Assembly: GCA_965227335.1 (NCBI GenBank)
Contig: CBDDFV010000009.1
Coordinates: forward strand, 620,001-684,000
Reading direction: 5' to 3'
DNA: 64,000 nt
Origin: CBDDFV01 sp965227335
Lineage (GTDB): Bacteria; Planctomycetota; Phycisphaerae; Phycisphaerales; SM1A02
Notes under the pieces: generated by a model
Seen by the model: the letters and a program-made list of their open reading frames with translations, nothing else
The model's database searches: none
What the model was told of the DNA's origin: nothing
Program-made: the position numbers and the translations under genes
Shown here: positions 8,862 to 16,449 of the stretch, piece after piece
Layout: each line of letters begins with the position of its first letter
Numbering within the stretch: position 1 is the stretch's first letter

Positions 8862-9971
8862 TTGATATCTTCGGAGCAGCAACGGATCCGGGGCTGGATC
8901 GAGCGCGACATCGCGCAGCGGAGTCTGCGCGCCGGCGATCAGTATCTCACGGCGTCCGAGGTCGCCTCGGTCCTCGGCGTCAGTCGGGCCACCGCCGATC
9001 GGGCCATGAAGTCCCTCGCCTCGGTTGAAGTGCTGGTCCGCAAGCAGCGATCCGGCACCTTCGTCGGGCCTCGCTTCTCCGAGACCCGCGACGGACGCGA
9101 GGCCACGCTCCGCTCCATCCACATCCTGCTTACCGAAGACTACTTCCGCTCCGGCGTCGCGGGCGGCGGCGTCCTCGTCCAGGCCATGCAGCGGGCCCAC
9201 GCCAACTCCGCGGTCCAGATGCACTTCATGCCGCAACGCGACAGCGCGGCGTACGTCACCGGCATGGTCGATCGCATCCAGCAGGACGGCTCGATGGACG
9301 AAGGCGTCGTCCTGATCCGCACGCCCCGCGAGGTCCAGCTCATCATCGAGCAGTCCCGTCTGCCCGCCGTCGTCTTCGGGACGCCCTATCCCGACGTGGT
9401 CAGTCTGCCCTCGATCGACATCGATCACGCCGCGGCGGGCGAACTCGCCGCCGCCCACGCGCTCGAACAGGGACAGCGTCGCTTCATCCTGCTCACCTAC
9501 GAGCACTGGCGGGTGGGCGACAATCTGCTGCACGCGGGCGTCACCCGTCGTCTCGGGGCCGCGGGCGTCCCGATGGAGCAGCTCGCCGTGATCAGCGCCG
9601 CGATGGAGCCCGGCGCGGTCGACGCCCATCTCCGCGAAATCCTGGACGCCGACGACGAACCGACCGCCATCATCTGCCGGCACGACTGGTTCGCCGATCA
9701 GGCGCTGCGGGCGGCCGAGCGATGCGGCAGACGCGACGTCATCATCATCAGCGCGCAGTCGGGCGACGGCCCGGCGCCGTACGCACGCGTCGTCGGCGGC
9801 ATGGACCAGGGGGTGCAGGCGGCTTGGATCGGTGAAGCGCTCCAGCACATGGCCGGCTGTGATCTCGCCCGCTCCTCCTCGATGCGCGTCCCCGTCGAAC
9901 TCCGCCGACCCGATGACGATGACGTCCCGACGCCGGCGACGGACCCGGTCGACGGCGCGGTGATGGTCTGA
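8862..9971 (+). CDS. GntR-type transcriptional regulator with LacI-like effector domain
   Basis: 369 residues beginning with TTG. GGAGAG lies about 6 bases upstream (8851-8856), and this start keeps the whole HTH. The winged helix is in residues 1-65 (ASEVASVLGVSRATADRAMKSL, then a wing ending SGTFVGPRF). The remainder resembles a periplasmic-binding-protein/LacI-family ligand domain (residues about 85-340, with SIDIDHAAAGELAAAHALEQG typical of these sensors). The gene is 5 bases upstream of a sialidase-like gene, so it probably controls that operon in response to a sugar; the ligand is not identifiable. TATGAT at 8817-8822 is a possible -10. Confidence 0.85.
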   Translation: MISSEQQRIRGWIERDIAQRSLRAGDQYLTASEVASVLGVSRATADRAMKSLASVEVLVRKQRSGTFVGPRFSETRDGREATLRSIHILLTEDYFRSGVAGGGVLVQAMQRAHANSAVQMHFMPQRDSAAYVTGMVDRIQQDGSMDEGVVLIRTPREVQLIIEQSRLPAVVFGTPYPDVVSLPSIDIDHAAAGELAAAHALEQGQRRFILLTYEHWRVGDNLLHAGVTRRLGAAGVPMEQLAVISAAMEPGAVDAHLREILDADDEPTAIICRHDWFADQALRAAERCGRRDVIIISAQSGDGPAPYARVVGGMDQGVQAAWIGEALQHMAGCDLARSSSMRVPVELRRPDDDDVPTPATDPVDGAVMV

Positions 9972-9976
9972 ATCCC

Positions 9977-11110
9977 ATGCGAACGCTGACGCTGCTTGTG
10001 CTGCCGTTGCTCCTGCTCGGCGCGGGCCCGCTGCCCCGTACGATCGACATCCCGCAGATCGATCTCGCCGATGATGCGGACTCGATCATCGTCGTGGATC
10101 GCGAAGCGGGGCAGTACCTCGGCCATCCGACCGCCGCGCTCCTCGAGGACGGCCGGACGCTGATCGCCGTCTACCCGAAGGGCCACGGGCGCGGCCCGAT
10201 CCTCATGAAGAAGAGCACGGACGGCGGACGCACCTGGAGCGATCGTCTGCCCACGCCGGACAACTGGTCGACATCGAAGGAAACGCCGACGATTCACCGC
10301 GTTGTCGACCCGCGTACGGGGGACCGCCGGCTCATCCTCTTCTCCGGACTGCATCCGATCCGAATCGCCGCCTCCGACGACGACGGCGCGACGTGGACCG
10401 CGCTCGAACCCGTCGGCGACTTCGGCGGCATCGTTGCGATGTCGTCCGTCGTGACGCTGAAGGACGGGCGGCTCCTCGCGCTCTTTCATGATGACGGCCG
10501 CTTCTTCCGTGCGGGCGGGGCCGCCGGACCATTCACGCTCTATCAGATCGAATCGGCCGACGGCGGACGGACGTGGAGCGAGCCCGAGGCGATCTTCACC
10601 TCCTCGGAGGCGCACCTCTGCGAGCCCGGCGTCATTCGTTCGCCGGACGGCGGGCGACTGGTCATGCTGCTGCGTGAGAATTCGCGGCGGCGCAACAGCC
10701 ACCTGATGATCTCCGATGACGAAGGCGCGACCTGGAGCGAGCCCCGCGAACTGCCCGCCGCGCTGACCGGCGACCGCCACGTCGGCCGCTACCTCGCCGA
10801 CGGCCGGCTCTTCATCTCCTTCCGCGACACCGCGCACGAGTCGCCGACGAAGGGCGACTGGGTGGCGTGGGTCGGGACCTTTGACGACATCATCGAAGGT
10901 CGTTCCGGCGCCTATCGCGTCCGACTGATGGACAACCATCATCGGTGGGACTGTGCGTATCCGGTCGTCGAGGTGTTGCCGGACGGGACGATCTTCACGA
11001 TGACGTACGGCCACTGGACGCCGGGCGAGTCGCCGTGGATCGCGGCGCGTCGTCTGCGGGTCGAGACGCTGGACGAGATGGTGGACGACCTGGCGGATCA
11101 GTCCCGCTGA
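9977..11110 (+). CDS. Exported sialidase-like BNR-repeat protein
   Basis: 377 residues with a typical signal peptide (MRTLTLLVLPLLLLGAGPLP). It has a six-bladed sialidase/neuraminidase-fold signature with four Asp-boxes of the type S-x-D-x-G-x-TW (near residues 80, 133, 193 and 246). Such proteins bind or hydrolyse glycans, and many planctomycete paralogues are not true sialidases, so sialic acid specificity is not claimed. It follows the GntR-type regulator with a 5-base gap. The 3' end overlaps the convergent isomerase gene (stop at 11098) by 13 bases. Confidence 0.85.
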   Translation: MRTLTLLVLPLLLLGAGPLPRTIDIPQIDLADDADSIIVVDREAGQYLGHPTAALLEDGRTLIAVYPKGHGRGPILMKKSTDGGRTWSDRLPTPDNWSTSKETPTIHRVVDPRTGDRRLILFSGLHPIRIAASDDDGATWTALEPVGDFGGIVAMSSVVTLKDGRLLALFHDDGRFFRAGGAAGPFTLYQIESADGGRTWSEPEAIFTSSEAHLCEPGVIRSPDGGRLVMLLRENSRRRNSHLMISDDEGATWSEPRELPAALTGDRHVGRYLADGRLFISFRDTAHESPTKGDWVAWVGTFDDIIEGRSGAYRVRLMDNHHRWDCAYPVVEVLPDGTIFTMTYGHWTPGESPWIAARRLRVETLDEMVDDLADQSR

Positions 11111-12015
11111 ATCCGCTCCAGCAACGCCTTCGTCCGCCGGATCCCCTCCGTTTCGGACACGCCGCCGCCTTCCCATTCGACGCCGACCCAGCCGCGATAC
11201 CCGGCCCCGCGCACGATCTGCATCATGCGCCGGAAGTCGATGGTGGTCTCGTCGCCCGTCTCGTCGTCGAACCCGTAGGACTTCGCGCTGACCGCCTTCG
11301 CAAACGGCATCAGCTCCCGCACGCCGACGTACCGATCGTACGTGCGTCCGCCGCCGAGACGGAAGTTGCCGAAATCCGGCAGCGTGCCGCAGTTCGCCCG
11401 GTTCACGCGACGCATCACGCCCGCCAGCCACGCCCCGTGCGATGAATAGCCGCCGTGGTTCTCCACCAGAACGTTCATCGCCATCCGCGCGGCATACTCC
11501 GCCAGCACATCCAACCCCTCCGCCGTCCACCGCTGCTGCTCCGCGAACGTCCCACGACTGTGCGCATTCACACGCACGCTGTGACAGCCCAGCCCCTTCG
11601 CGACGTCCAGCCACCGCCGATGTCGATCGATCGCACTCCGCCGCTCCGCATCGTCCGGCGCGCCGAGCGCGCCCTCGCCGTCGATCATGATCAGCAGGCT
11701 TCGGACGCCGGCGTCGTCCGCCCGGGTCTTCATCTCTCGGAAGTACGCCGTGTCGCCGACCTTGTTCTTGAAGAACCCGTTGACGTGCTCGACCGCTTCG
11801 AATCCCCAGGTCCGGCGCGCGTGAGGCGCGAAATCGAGCGGGTCGAGGTCGCCGGCGTGGATGGTTCGGTGCAGCGACCATTCGGCGAGCGAGATGCGGA
11901 ACCACGGCTCGTCCGCGGGTCGCGCGAGGGCGAGCGGTCCCGTCGCAAGGGCGGCGAGCGCGCCGCCGACCATCGTTCGCCGGGTGATCTGCATTTCCGA
12001 GGGCGGGTGCGTCAT
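11098..12015 (-). CDS. Tat-exported sugar phosphate isomerase/epimerase-fold protein (1)
   Basis: 305 residues from the ATG at 12015; longer frames upstream run antisense through cutC and were not used. The N-terminus carries a Tat-like motif (ITRRTMVGGALAALATGPLALA). The body is an AP-endonuclease-2/xylose-isomerase-like TIM barrel, with metal-ligand-type segments VLVENHGG, GTLPDFGNF and VGVEWEGGG. These periplasmic sugar isomerase-like proteins are abundant in planctomycetes and act on unknown sugars. The gene sits beside a sialidase-like gene and a second protein of the same fold (12843-13790). Confidence 0.85.
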   Translation of the reverse strand: MTHPPSEMQITRRTMVGGALAALATGPLALARPADEPWFRISLAEWSLHRTIHAGDLDPLDFAPHARRTWGFEAVEHVNGFFKNKVGDTAYFREMKTRADDAGVRSLLIMIDGEGALGAPDDAERRSAIDRHRRWLDVAKGLGCHSVRVNAHSRGTFAEQQRWTAEGLDVLAEYAARMAMNVLVENHGGYSSHGAWLAGVMRRVNRANCGTLPDFGNFRLGGGRTYDRYVGVRELMPFAKAVSAKSYGFDDETGDETTIDFRRMMQIVRGAGYRGWVGVEWEGGGVSETEGIRRTKALLERIQRD

Positions 12016-12042
12016 GGCGTCTCCTTGCCGCTCAGTATCCCG

Positions 12043-12048
12043 TACACT
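12043..12048 (+). promoter_or_regulatory. -10 element TACACT before cutC
   Basis: TACACT is followed by 12 bases and the ATG at 12061. The expected transcript start is therefore about 6 bases before the ATG, with no ribosome-binding site visible. Confidence 0.4.
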
Positions 12049-12060
12049 CGCGCGATTGTC

Positions 12061-12798
12061 ATGGCGGAAACGCGGATCATCATCGAAGCATGCGTCGGCG
12101 GCGTGGAGGACGCAGCGCTGGCGGTCGAGGCGGGCGCGGATCGGCTCGAACTGAACGCCGCGCTCTCGCTGGGCGGGATCACGCCGTCGCTCGGATCGAT
12201 CCGCCGCGCGCTCTCGCTGTCGGTTCCGGTGGTGGTGATGGTTCGTCCGCGGGCGGGCGGCTTCGTCTACGGTGCGCGGGAGCGGGCGACCATGCTCGAC
12301 GATATCCGGGTCGCGGCGAACAGCGGCGTGTCGGGCGTCGCGGTCGGCGTGCTCACGCCCGACGGAGCCGTCGACGCTCCGTTCCTCATCGCCTGTCGCG
12401 ACGCCGCCGCCGGGATCGAACTCGTCTTTCATCGCGCCTTCGATGTCGCCGCCGACCTGCCCGCCGCGCTCCGGGTGCTCATCGACATCGGCGTCGATCG
12501 GGTGCTCACGTCGGGCGGCGCGTCGACCGTCGAGGCCGGCCTGCCCATGCTCGGCCGGCTGCAGCAGGAGGCCGGCGACGCGATCGGGGTCGTCGCGGGG
12601 GCGGGCGTCGACGACGTCGCCGGGCTTCGGGTGATCGAGGAAGCCGGGATCCGGCAACTGCATCTGTCGTGCGCGGCGCCCGATGCCGCCCCCACGCCAC
12701 GACCCGGACGTCCCGACTTCCCCGCCGAAAAGGCCGGTCGGTCGCCGGACGTCCTGCGGTCGCTCCGCTCCGCCGTCGACGCCCGGTACCATGCATGA
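12061..12798 (+). CDS. cutC: CutC family TIM-barrel protein
   Basis: 245 residues, matching the family length. Characteristic segments are IEACVGGVEDAALAVEAGADRLELN at the start, GGITPS, VVVMVRPRAGGFVY, ELVFHRAFD, RVLTSGG and the C-terminal HLSC. CutC was named for copper homeostasis in E. coli, but that role is disputed and the enzymatic reaction is unknown. It is divergent from the Tat-exported isomerase gene and followed 44 bases later by another isomerase-fold gene. The ATG at 12061 was chosen because homology begins there. Confidence 0.93.
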   Translation: MAETRIIIEACVGGVEDAALAVEAGADRLELNAALSLGGITPSLGSIRRALSLSVPVVVMVRPRAGGFVYGARERATMLDDIRVAANSGVSGVAVGVLTPDGAVDAPFLIACRDAAAGIELVFHRAFDVAADLPAALRVLIDIGVDRVLTSGGASTVEAGLPMLGRLQQEAGDAIGVVAGAGVDDVAGLRVIEEAGIRQLHLSCAAPDAAPTPRPGRPDFPAEKAGRSPDVLRSLRSAVDARYHA

Positions 12799-12842
12799 CT
12801 CCCGGGGACGATTCGAGCGATGACTCGAGAGGAGCCAGACCG

Positions 12843-13790
12843 ATGTCCCACGATCCCACCCGCCGCGCGATGATGAAGCACACCGGGGCGTTCGCCGCCG
12901 GGGCTTTCGCCGTTGGTTCGACGAAGCTCGCCGGCGCGGAGACGACGACCATGACCGCTCCGCCGGATCTGCCGCGCCCCGCCGACCCGAAGCTGCTGTT
13001 CTCCGTCAAGATCGGCATGGTCCAGCCGGGCTCGACGCTGACGGAGAAGTTCGCGTTGCTCAAGTCGATCGGATACGACGGGGTGGAGTTGGACAGTCCG
13101 AGCGGCGTGACGCGCGAAGACGTCCGCCGCGCACGGGAGGAAACCGGGCTGCCGGTCCACGGCGTGGTCGACTCCGTGCACTGGCGGGATCGGCTGTCCT
13201 CTCCGGATGAGTCGACTCGGGAGAAGGGGATCGCCGCGCTGGAGGGCGCGATTCGCGACAGCCACGCGTACGGCGGAAGCAGCGTGCTGCTCGTTCCCGG
13301 ACGCGTCGCCAACGCCGAGACGGAGAACCACGACCAGGTCTGGGTCCGCTCGATCGAAGGTATCCGGCGGGTGCTGCCGGTCGCGGCGGAGCTGGGGATT
13401 CACATCCTCATCGAGAATGTCTGGAACGGCTTCTGTTATCAGCACGACGGGCCGTCGGACCAGACCGCGGATCAGCTCGCGGCGTACATCGACGCCGTCG
13501 ACAGCCCGTGGGTCGGCGCGTATTTCGATCTCGGTAATCACCGCAAGTACGGCGTGGTCGAGGACTGGGTCCGCACGCTCGGCCGACGTATCGTCAAGCT
13601 GGACGTCAAGGACTGGGGCGTTGCGAACGGGTGGTCGAAGATCGGCGACGGCGACGTCAACTGGCCGGCCGTCCGGGACGCCCTGCGCGACGTCGGTTTC
13701 CACGGCTGGTGCACCGCCGAAGTGGGGGGCGGCGACGCGGCACGGCTCGAGGACATCTTCGAACGAATGAACCGGGCCCTCCGCGGCTGA
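12843..13790 (+). CDS. Tat-exported sugar phosphate isomerase/epimerase-fold protein (2)
   Basis: 315 residues starting at the ATG at 12843, which is preceded by GAGAGGAG. A Tat-like N-terminus (TRRAMMKHTGAFAAGAFAVG) leads into a xylose-isomerase-like TIM barrel. Likely metal-site segments are ILIENVWNGF, GAYFDLGNH, KLDVKDW and CTAEVGGGD. It is a paralogue in fold of the gene at 11098, but the two differ widely in sequence. The substrate is unknown; a periplasmic sugar isomerase/epimerase or hydroxypyruvate-isomerase-like activity is the usual annotation. Confidence 0.87.
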   Translation: MSHDPTRRAMMKHTGAFAAGAFAVGSTKLAGAETTTMTAPPDLPRPADPKLLFSVKIGMVQPGSTLTEKFALLKSIGYDGVELDSPSGVTREDVRRAREETGLPVHGVVDSVHWRDRLSSPDESTREKGIAALEGAIRDSHAYGGSSVLLVPGRVANAETENHDQVWVRSIEGIRRVLPVAAELGIHILIENVWNGFCYQHDGPSDQTADQLAAYIDAVDSPWVGAYFDLGNHRKYGVVEDWVRTLGRRIVKLDVKDWGVANGWSKIGDGDVNWPAVRDALRDVGFHGWCTAEVGGGDAARLEDIFERMNRALRG

Positions 13791-13907
13791 CCTGATCAGC
13801 CCGGGCCCGGCTGTCAAAAATGCAGTTCCGGACGGGTCGGCTGTCGCCTCGGCGGCGGGACCGCCCGACAACCTCCTCTGGAAGCCCCGAGAACGGGGGC
13901 GCCGGTC

Positions 13908-13923
13908 TGGCGCGCTCGTTGCA
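13908..13923 (+). promoter_or_regulatory. Sigma-54-type -24/-12 promoter before hsp20 genes
   Basis: TGGCGCGCTCGTTGCA contains GG at -24 and GC at -12 separated by exactly 10 bases, with TTGCA at the -12 side. It matches the RpoN consensus at all invariant positions. It lies about 95 bases before the ATG of the first Hsp20 gene. Confidence 0.6.
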
Positions 13924-14018
13924 TCTCTGTCCCGGCGAAGGGCCGGTTCACCGACCGACCCCGTTCGCTCACGACAACCCGCACGCCCCAGACGCGTGTT
14001 CTTTCGGAGGTCAACGAC

Positions 14019-14507
14019 ATGAACCAGTTCTGCACCACCCGCCCGACCCGCGATCCCTTTGCGGAGATGGATCAGATCTTCCGCTCGCTCACCGGCGCCA
14101 ACCTCGGCCGTCCGGCCGCCCGCCAGCGAATCGGCGGTCCGTTCATGAATGTCTTCTCGACGGAGAGCGCGTTCGTCGTCGAAGTCGAAACCCCCGGCGT
14201 GAAGGCGGAGGATGTCTCCGTCGAGTTCCTGGACGGTGAACTGACCATTCGCGGCGAGCGATCGCCGCGCGAACTCAACGACGGCGAGAATCTGCTTCGT
14301 CACGAGCGCGGTCACGGCCGTTTCGAACGCACGCTGACGTTCGGTGAGTCGATCGATGCGGACAACATCGACGCCTCGCTGTCCGACGGCGTGCTCACCG
14401 TGACCGTTCCGAAGACGGGCGTGCAGTCGCGTCGGATCGAAGTCCGCACCGGGTCGACGGCGAAAGCCCTGCCGAACGACGCGGACGCCTCGACCCCGGA
14501 CGCGTGA
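14019..14507 (+). CDS. Small heat-shock protein, Hsp20/alpha-crystallin family (1)
   Basis: 162 residues with a central alpha-crystallin domain from about residue 45 to 140: FVVEVETPGVKAEDVSVEF, LTIRGERS, then FERTLTFGESIDADNIDASLSDGVLTVTVPKTG with the G-V-L-x-V-x-V-P motif. It acts as an ATP-independent holdase for unfolding proteins in the cytoplasm. GGAGGTC lies before the start. A sigma-54-like promoter is upstream, and a second Hsp20 gene follows after 55 bases, so they probably form one stress operon. Confidence 0.93.
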   Translation: MNQFCTTRPTRDPFAEMDQIFRSLTGANLGRPAARQRIGGPFMNVFSTESAFVVEVETPGVKAEDVSVEFLDGELTIRGERSPRELNDGENLLRHERGHGRFERTLTFGESIDADNIDASLSDGVLTVTVPKTGVQSRRIEVRTGSTAKALPNDADASTPDA

Positions 14508-14562
14508 CCGCCGGCGCCGTCTTTCACGAGCATCGACCTGAATCAGAAGAGGAAGTCATTCC

Positions 14563-14934
14563 ATGAATACTTCATGTTGCGAACCCGGAACCTCTGGGGC
14601 GGTCCGCCGACCCCGTCTTGATGTGATCGAAACCCCCGAAGCGTATCTGCTGGAGACCGATCTTCCCGGCGTCGCCTCCGACGCGGTCGACCTGCAGTTC
14701 GAGAAGGGCGTGCTGACGATCAGCGCGACGCCCGGGGCGGATAACGACGATGAGAGCCGCACGGTGCTCCGTCGCGAAACCTCCCGCGACTCGTTCCTGC
14801 GTCGCGTCCGGATCGGCGACGGCGTCGATATCGACGGTGTCGACGCGACCCTGACCAACGGCGTGCTGACCGTCACCCTCCCCAAGTCCGAAGCCCAGCG
14901 GCCTCGCCAGATCAAGGTGACCGGCGGGAAGTGA
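14563..14934 (+). CDS. Small heat-shock protein, Hsp20/alpha-crystallin family (2)
   Basis: 123 residues, shorter N-terminal arm than its neighbour. The alpha-crystallin domain spans about 20-115 (YLLETDLPGVASDAVDLQFEKGVLTISATP ... GVDATLTNGVLTVTLPKSEA). It ends with QIKVTGGK. GAGGAAG precedes the start. Two adjacent, diverged Hsp20 proteins commonly form mixed or sequential chaperone assemblies. A terminator follows at 14983. Confidence 0.93.
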   Translation: MNTSCCEPGTSGAVRRPRLDVIETPEAYLLETDLPGVASDAVDLQFEKGVLTISATPGADNDDESRTVLRRETSRDSFLRRVRIGDGVDIDGVDATLTNGVLTVTLPKSEAQRPRQIKVTGGK

Positions 14935-14982
14935 CGAGACCGGAACGATCCCGGGTCGTTCCGACAATTCACCATCCCCTGA

Positions 14983-15033
14983 ACCGGGCGCGGCGGTGTC
15001 TTCGCGACACCAGTTGCGCCCGGTCTCCTTTTT
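14983..15033 (+). terminator. Intrinsic terminator of the hsp20 operon
   Basis: A 9-bp outer stem (ACCGGGCGC / GCGCCCGGT) encloses an inner GGTGTC/GACACC hairpin and is followed by CTCCTTTTT. A smaller hairpin (GGAACGA/TCGTTCC) lies just upstream at 14942-14962. Confidence 0.8.
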
Positions 15034-15094
15034 GAACGGATGCGACCGATGGCGGCCGCTCCTGGTGGGTGGGACCCCGAGGCGGGAGCGGCGC

Positions 15095-15100
15095 TACAAT
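15095..15100 (+). promoter_or_regulatory. -10 element TACAAT of a probable leaderless promoter (TetR gene)
   Basis: TACAAT is followed by six bases (gccggc) and the ATG at 15107. No ribosome-binding site fits between. The -35 region is unrecognisable. Confidence 0.5.
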
Positions 15101-15106
15101 GCCGGC

Positions 15107-15721
15107 ATGTCGACCGTCCGATCGTCTGGCCGCGACGCCGCGGACACCCGGGACCGCATCCTGGACACCGCCGCGCGGCTCTTCCATGAGCACGGCTACC
15201 ACGCCACGGGCGTGTCGGGCATCCTGCGCGAGTCGGGGGTCAACAGCGGCAGCCTCTATCACTTCTTCGGCAGCAAGGAAGACGTGCTGCGGGGCGTGAT
15301 CGCCCGGTATCAGACGCAGCTCGAAGCCGGACTCGCGAACTGCCGCGATTCCGAACCCGACCCCGTCCTGCGTCTCTTCTACATGCTCGACGTGATGAAG
15401 GACCGATTCAAGGCGGCCGGCTGCGTGCGGGGCTGTCCGATCGGCAACCTCGCCCTCGAACTGTCCGACACGCATCCCGAAGTGCGGGGCCTCGTGCATG
15501 CGTTCTTCGACCACTGGCGCCGCGAGATCGCCTCGTGGCTGCGTGAGCCGGGAGCCGGACTTCGCGACGACGTGGATCCTGACCAGCTCGCCGGGTTTAT
15601 TCTGAGCGTCGTCGAAGGGGCGTTGCTGCAGGCGCGGGCGGCGGGCGACTGCGAGCCGGTCGAGGGCGCGATGCACCATCTGCGGACGCACGTCGCCTCG
15701 CTTCGAAACGGGGACGGCTGA
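15107..15721 (+). CDS. TetR/AcrR family transcriptional regulator
   Basis: 204 residues from the ATG at 15107; the frame stays open further upstream but homology starts here. The N-terminal HTH is canonical: TRDRILDTAARLFHEHGYHATGVSGILRESGVNSGSLYHFFGSKEDVL (read in two parts; helix-turn-helix about residues 27-50). The ligand domain has a Cys pair (GCVRGCPIGNLALE, about 103-116) typical of one TetR subgroup. It is 17 bases upstream of the ABC ATPase gene, so it is the likely repressor of the ABC/DUF3299 operon. Cys residues in the ligand domain could sense metal or a thiol-reactive compound, which is only an inference. Confidence 0.92.
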   Translation: MSTVRSSGRDAADTRDRILDTAARLFHEHGYHATGVSGILRESGVNSGSLYHFFGSKEDVLRGVIARYQTQLEAGLANCRDSEPDPVLRLFYMLDVMKDRFKAAGCVRGCPIGNLALELSDTHPEVRGLVHAFFDHWRREIASWLREPGAGLRDDVDPDQLAGFILSVVEGALLQARAAGDCEPVEGAMHHLRTHVASLRNGDG

Positions 15722-15725
15722 CGCG

Positions 15726-15731
15726 TATACT
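15726..15731 (+). promoter_or_regulatory. -10-like TATACT directly before the ABC ATPase gene
   Basis: TATACT is followed by seven bases (cctcccc) and the ATG at 15739. No Shine-Dalgarno sequence is present. It may drive leaderless expression of the ABC operon separately from the TetR gene. Confidence 0.45.
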
Positions 15732-15738
15732 CCTCCCC

Positions 15739-16449
15739 ATGACCCCCGCGCTCCACGTCAAAGACCTGTTCTTCCGCTACGGCGACGACAACCGGCCCGA
15801 GGGCTGGTCGCTCGACGTTCCCGATCTCACGCTCGAGGCGGGAGAGCACTTCCTGCTCACCGGCGGATCCGGAAGCGGCAAGAGCACGCTGCTCTACCTC
15901 ATCGCCGGGCTCATCGATCCCGACCGCGGCCGCGTGACGGTCGACGGACAGGATGTGCACGGCCTGCGGGGCGCCGCGCGGGACCGCTTCCGCGGCCGGA
16001 CCATGGGCGTGATCTTCCAGACCCACCAGCTCCTCACCGGTTTCACCGCCGTCGAGAACGTGATGGCGGCGCTGATGTTTTCGGAGCTGGCGTCGGGCGA
16101 GCACCGGGGACGCGCGGCGGCGTTGCTGGAGCAGCTCGGCGTGGACGCGATCGATCGGCGGGTCGACCGGCTCTCCGTCGGTCAGCAGCAGCGGGTCGCG
16201 GTGGCGCGGGCGATCGCCGTGAATCCGACGCTGGTCCTCGCGGACGAACCGACGGCGAGCCTGGATCCGGAGAGCGCGCTGGTGACGATTGACCTGATCG
16301 TCGAGGCGTGTCGTTCGTGCGGCGCCGCGCTGCTCTGCGTGAGCCACGACCCGAATCTGGCGAACCGGTTTCCGCAGCGGGCAGCGTTGGATCGCCTGGG
16401 CGGCCGGCCGGCCGGCGCGACGACCGGGTCGAGGGAGGGCGAATCCTGA
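15739..16449 (+). CDS. ABC transporter ATP-binding protein (LolD/MacB-type)
   Basis: 236 residues with a full nucleotide-binding domain: Walker A GGSGSGKSTLL (about 48-58), Q-loop in VIFQTHQLL, signature LSVGQQQRVAVARAI (about 140-154), Walker B VLADEPTASLD (about 163-173) and the H-loop CVSHD. The subgroup matches ATPases that pair with FtsX/MacB-type permeases (LolD-like), not classical importers. Its TGA overlaps the ATG of the permease gene by one base (TGATG), so translation is coupled. Confidence 0.95.
   Translation: MTPALHVKDLFFRYGDDNRPEGWSLDVPDLTLEAGEHFLLTGGSGSGKSTLLYLIAGLIDPDRGRVTVDGQDVHGLRGAARDRFRGRTMGVIFQTHQLLTGFTAVENVMAALMFSELASGEHRGRAAALLEQLGVDAIDRRVDRLSVGQQQRVAVARAIAVNPTLVLADEPTASLDPESALVTIDLIVEACRSCGAALLCVSHDPNLANRFPQRAALDRLGGRPAGATTGSREGES

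Noticed and set aside
11455..12060. Upstream extension of cutC
   Set aside because: It reads antisense to the Tat-exported isomerase gene; CutC homology begins at 12061.
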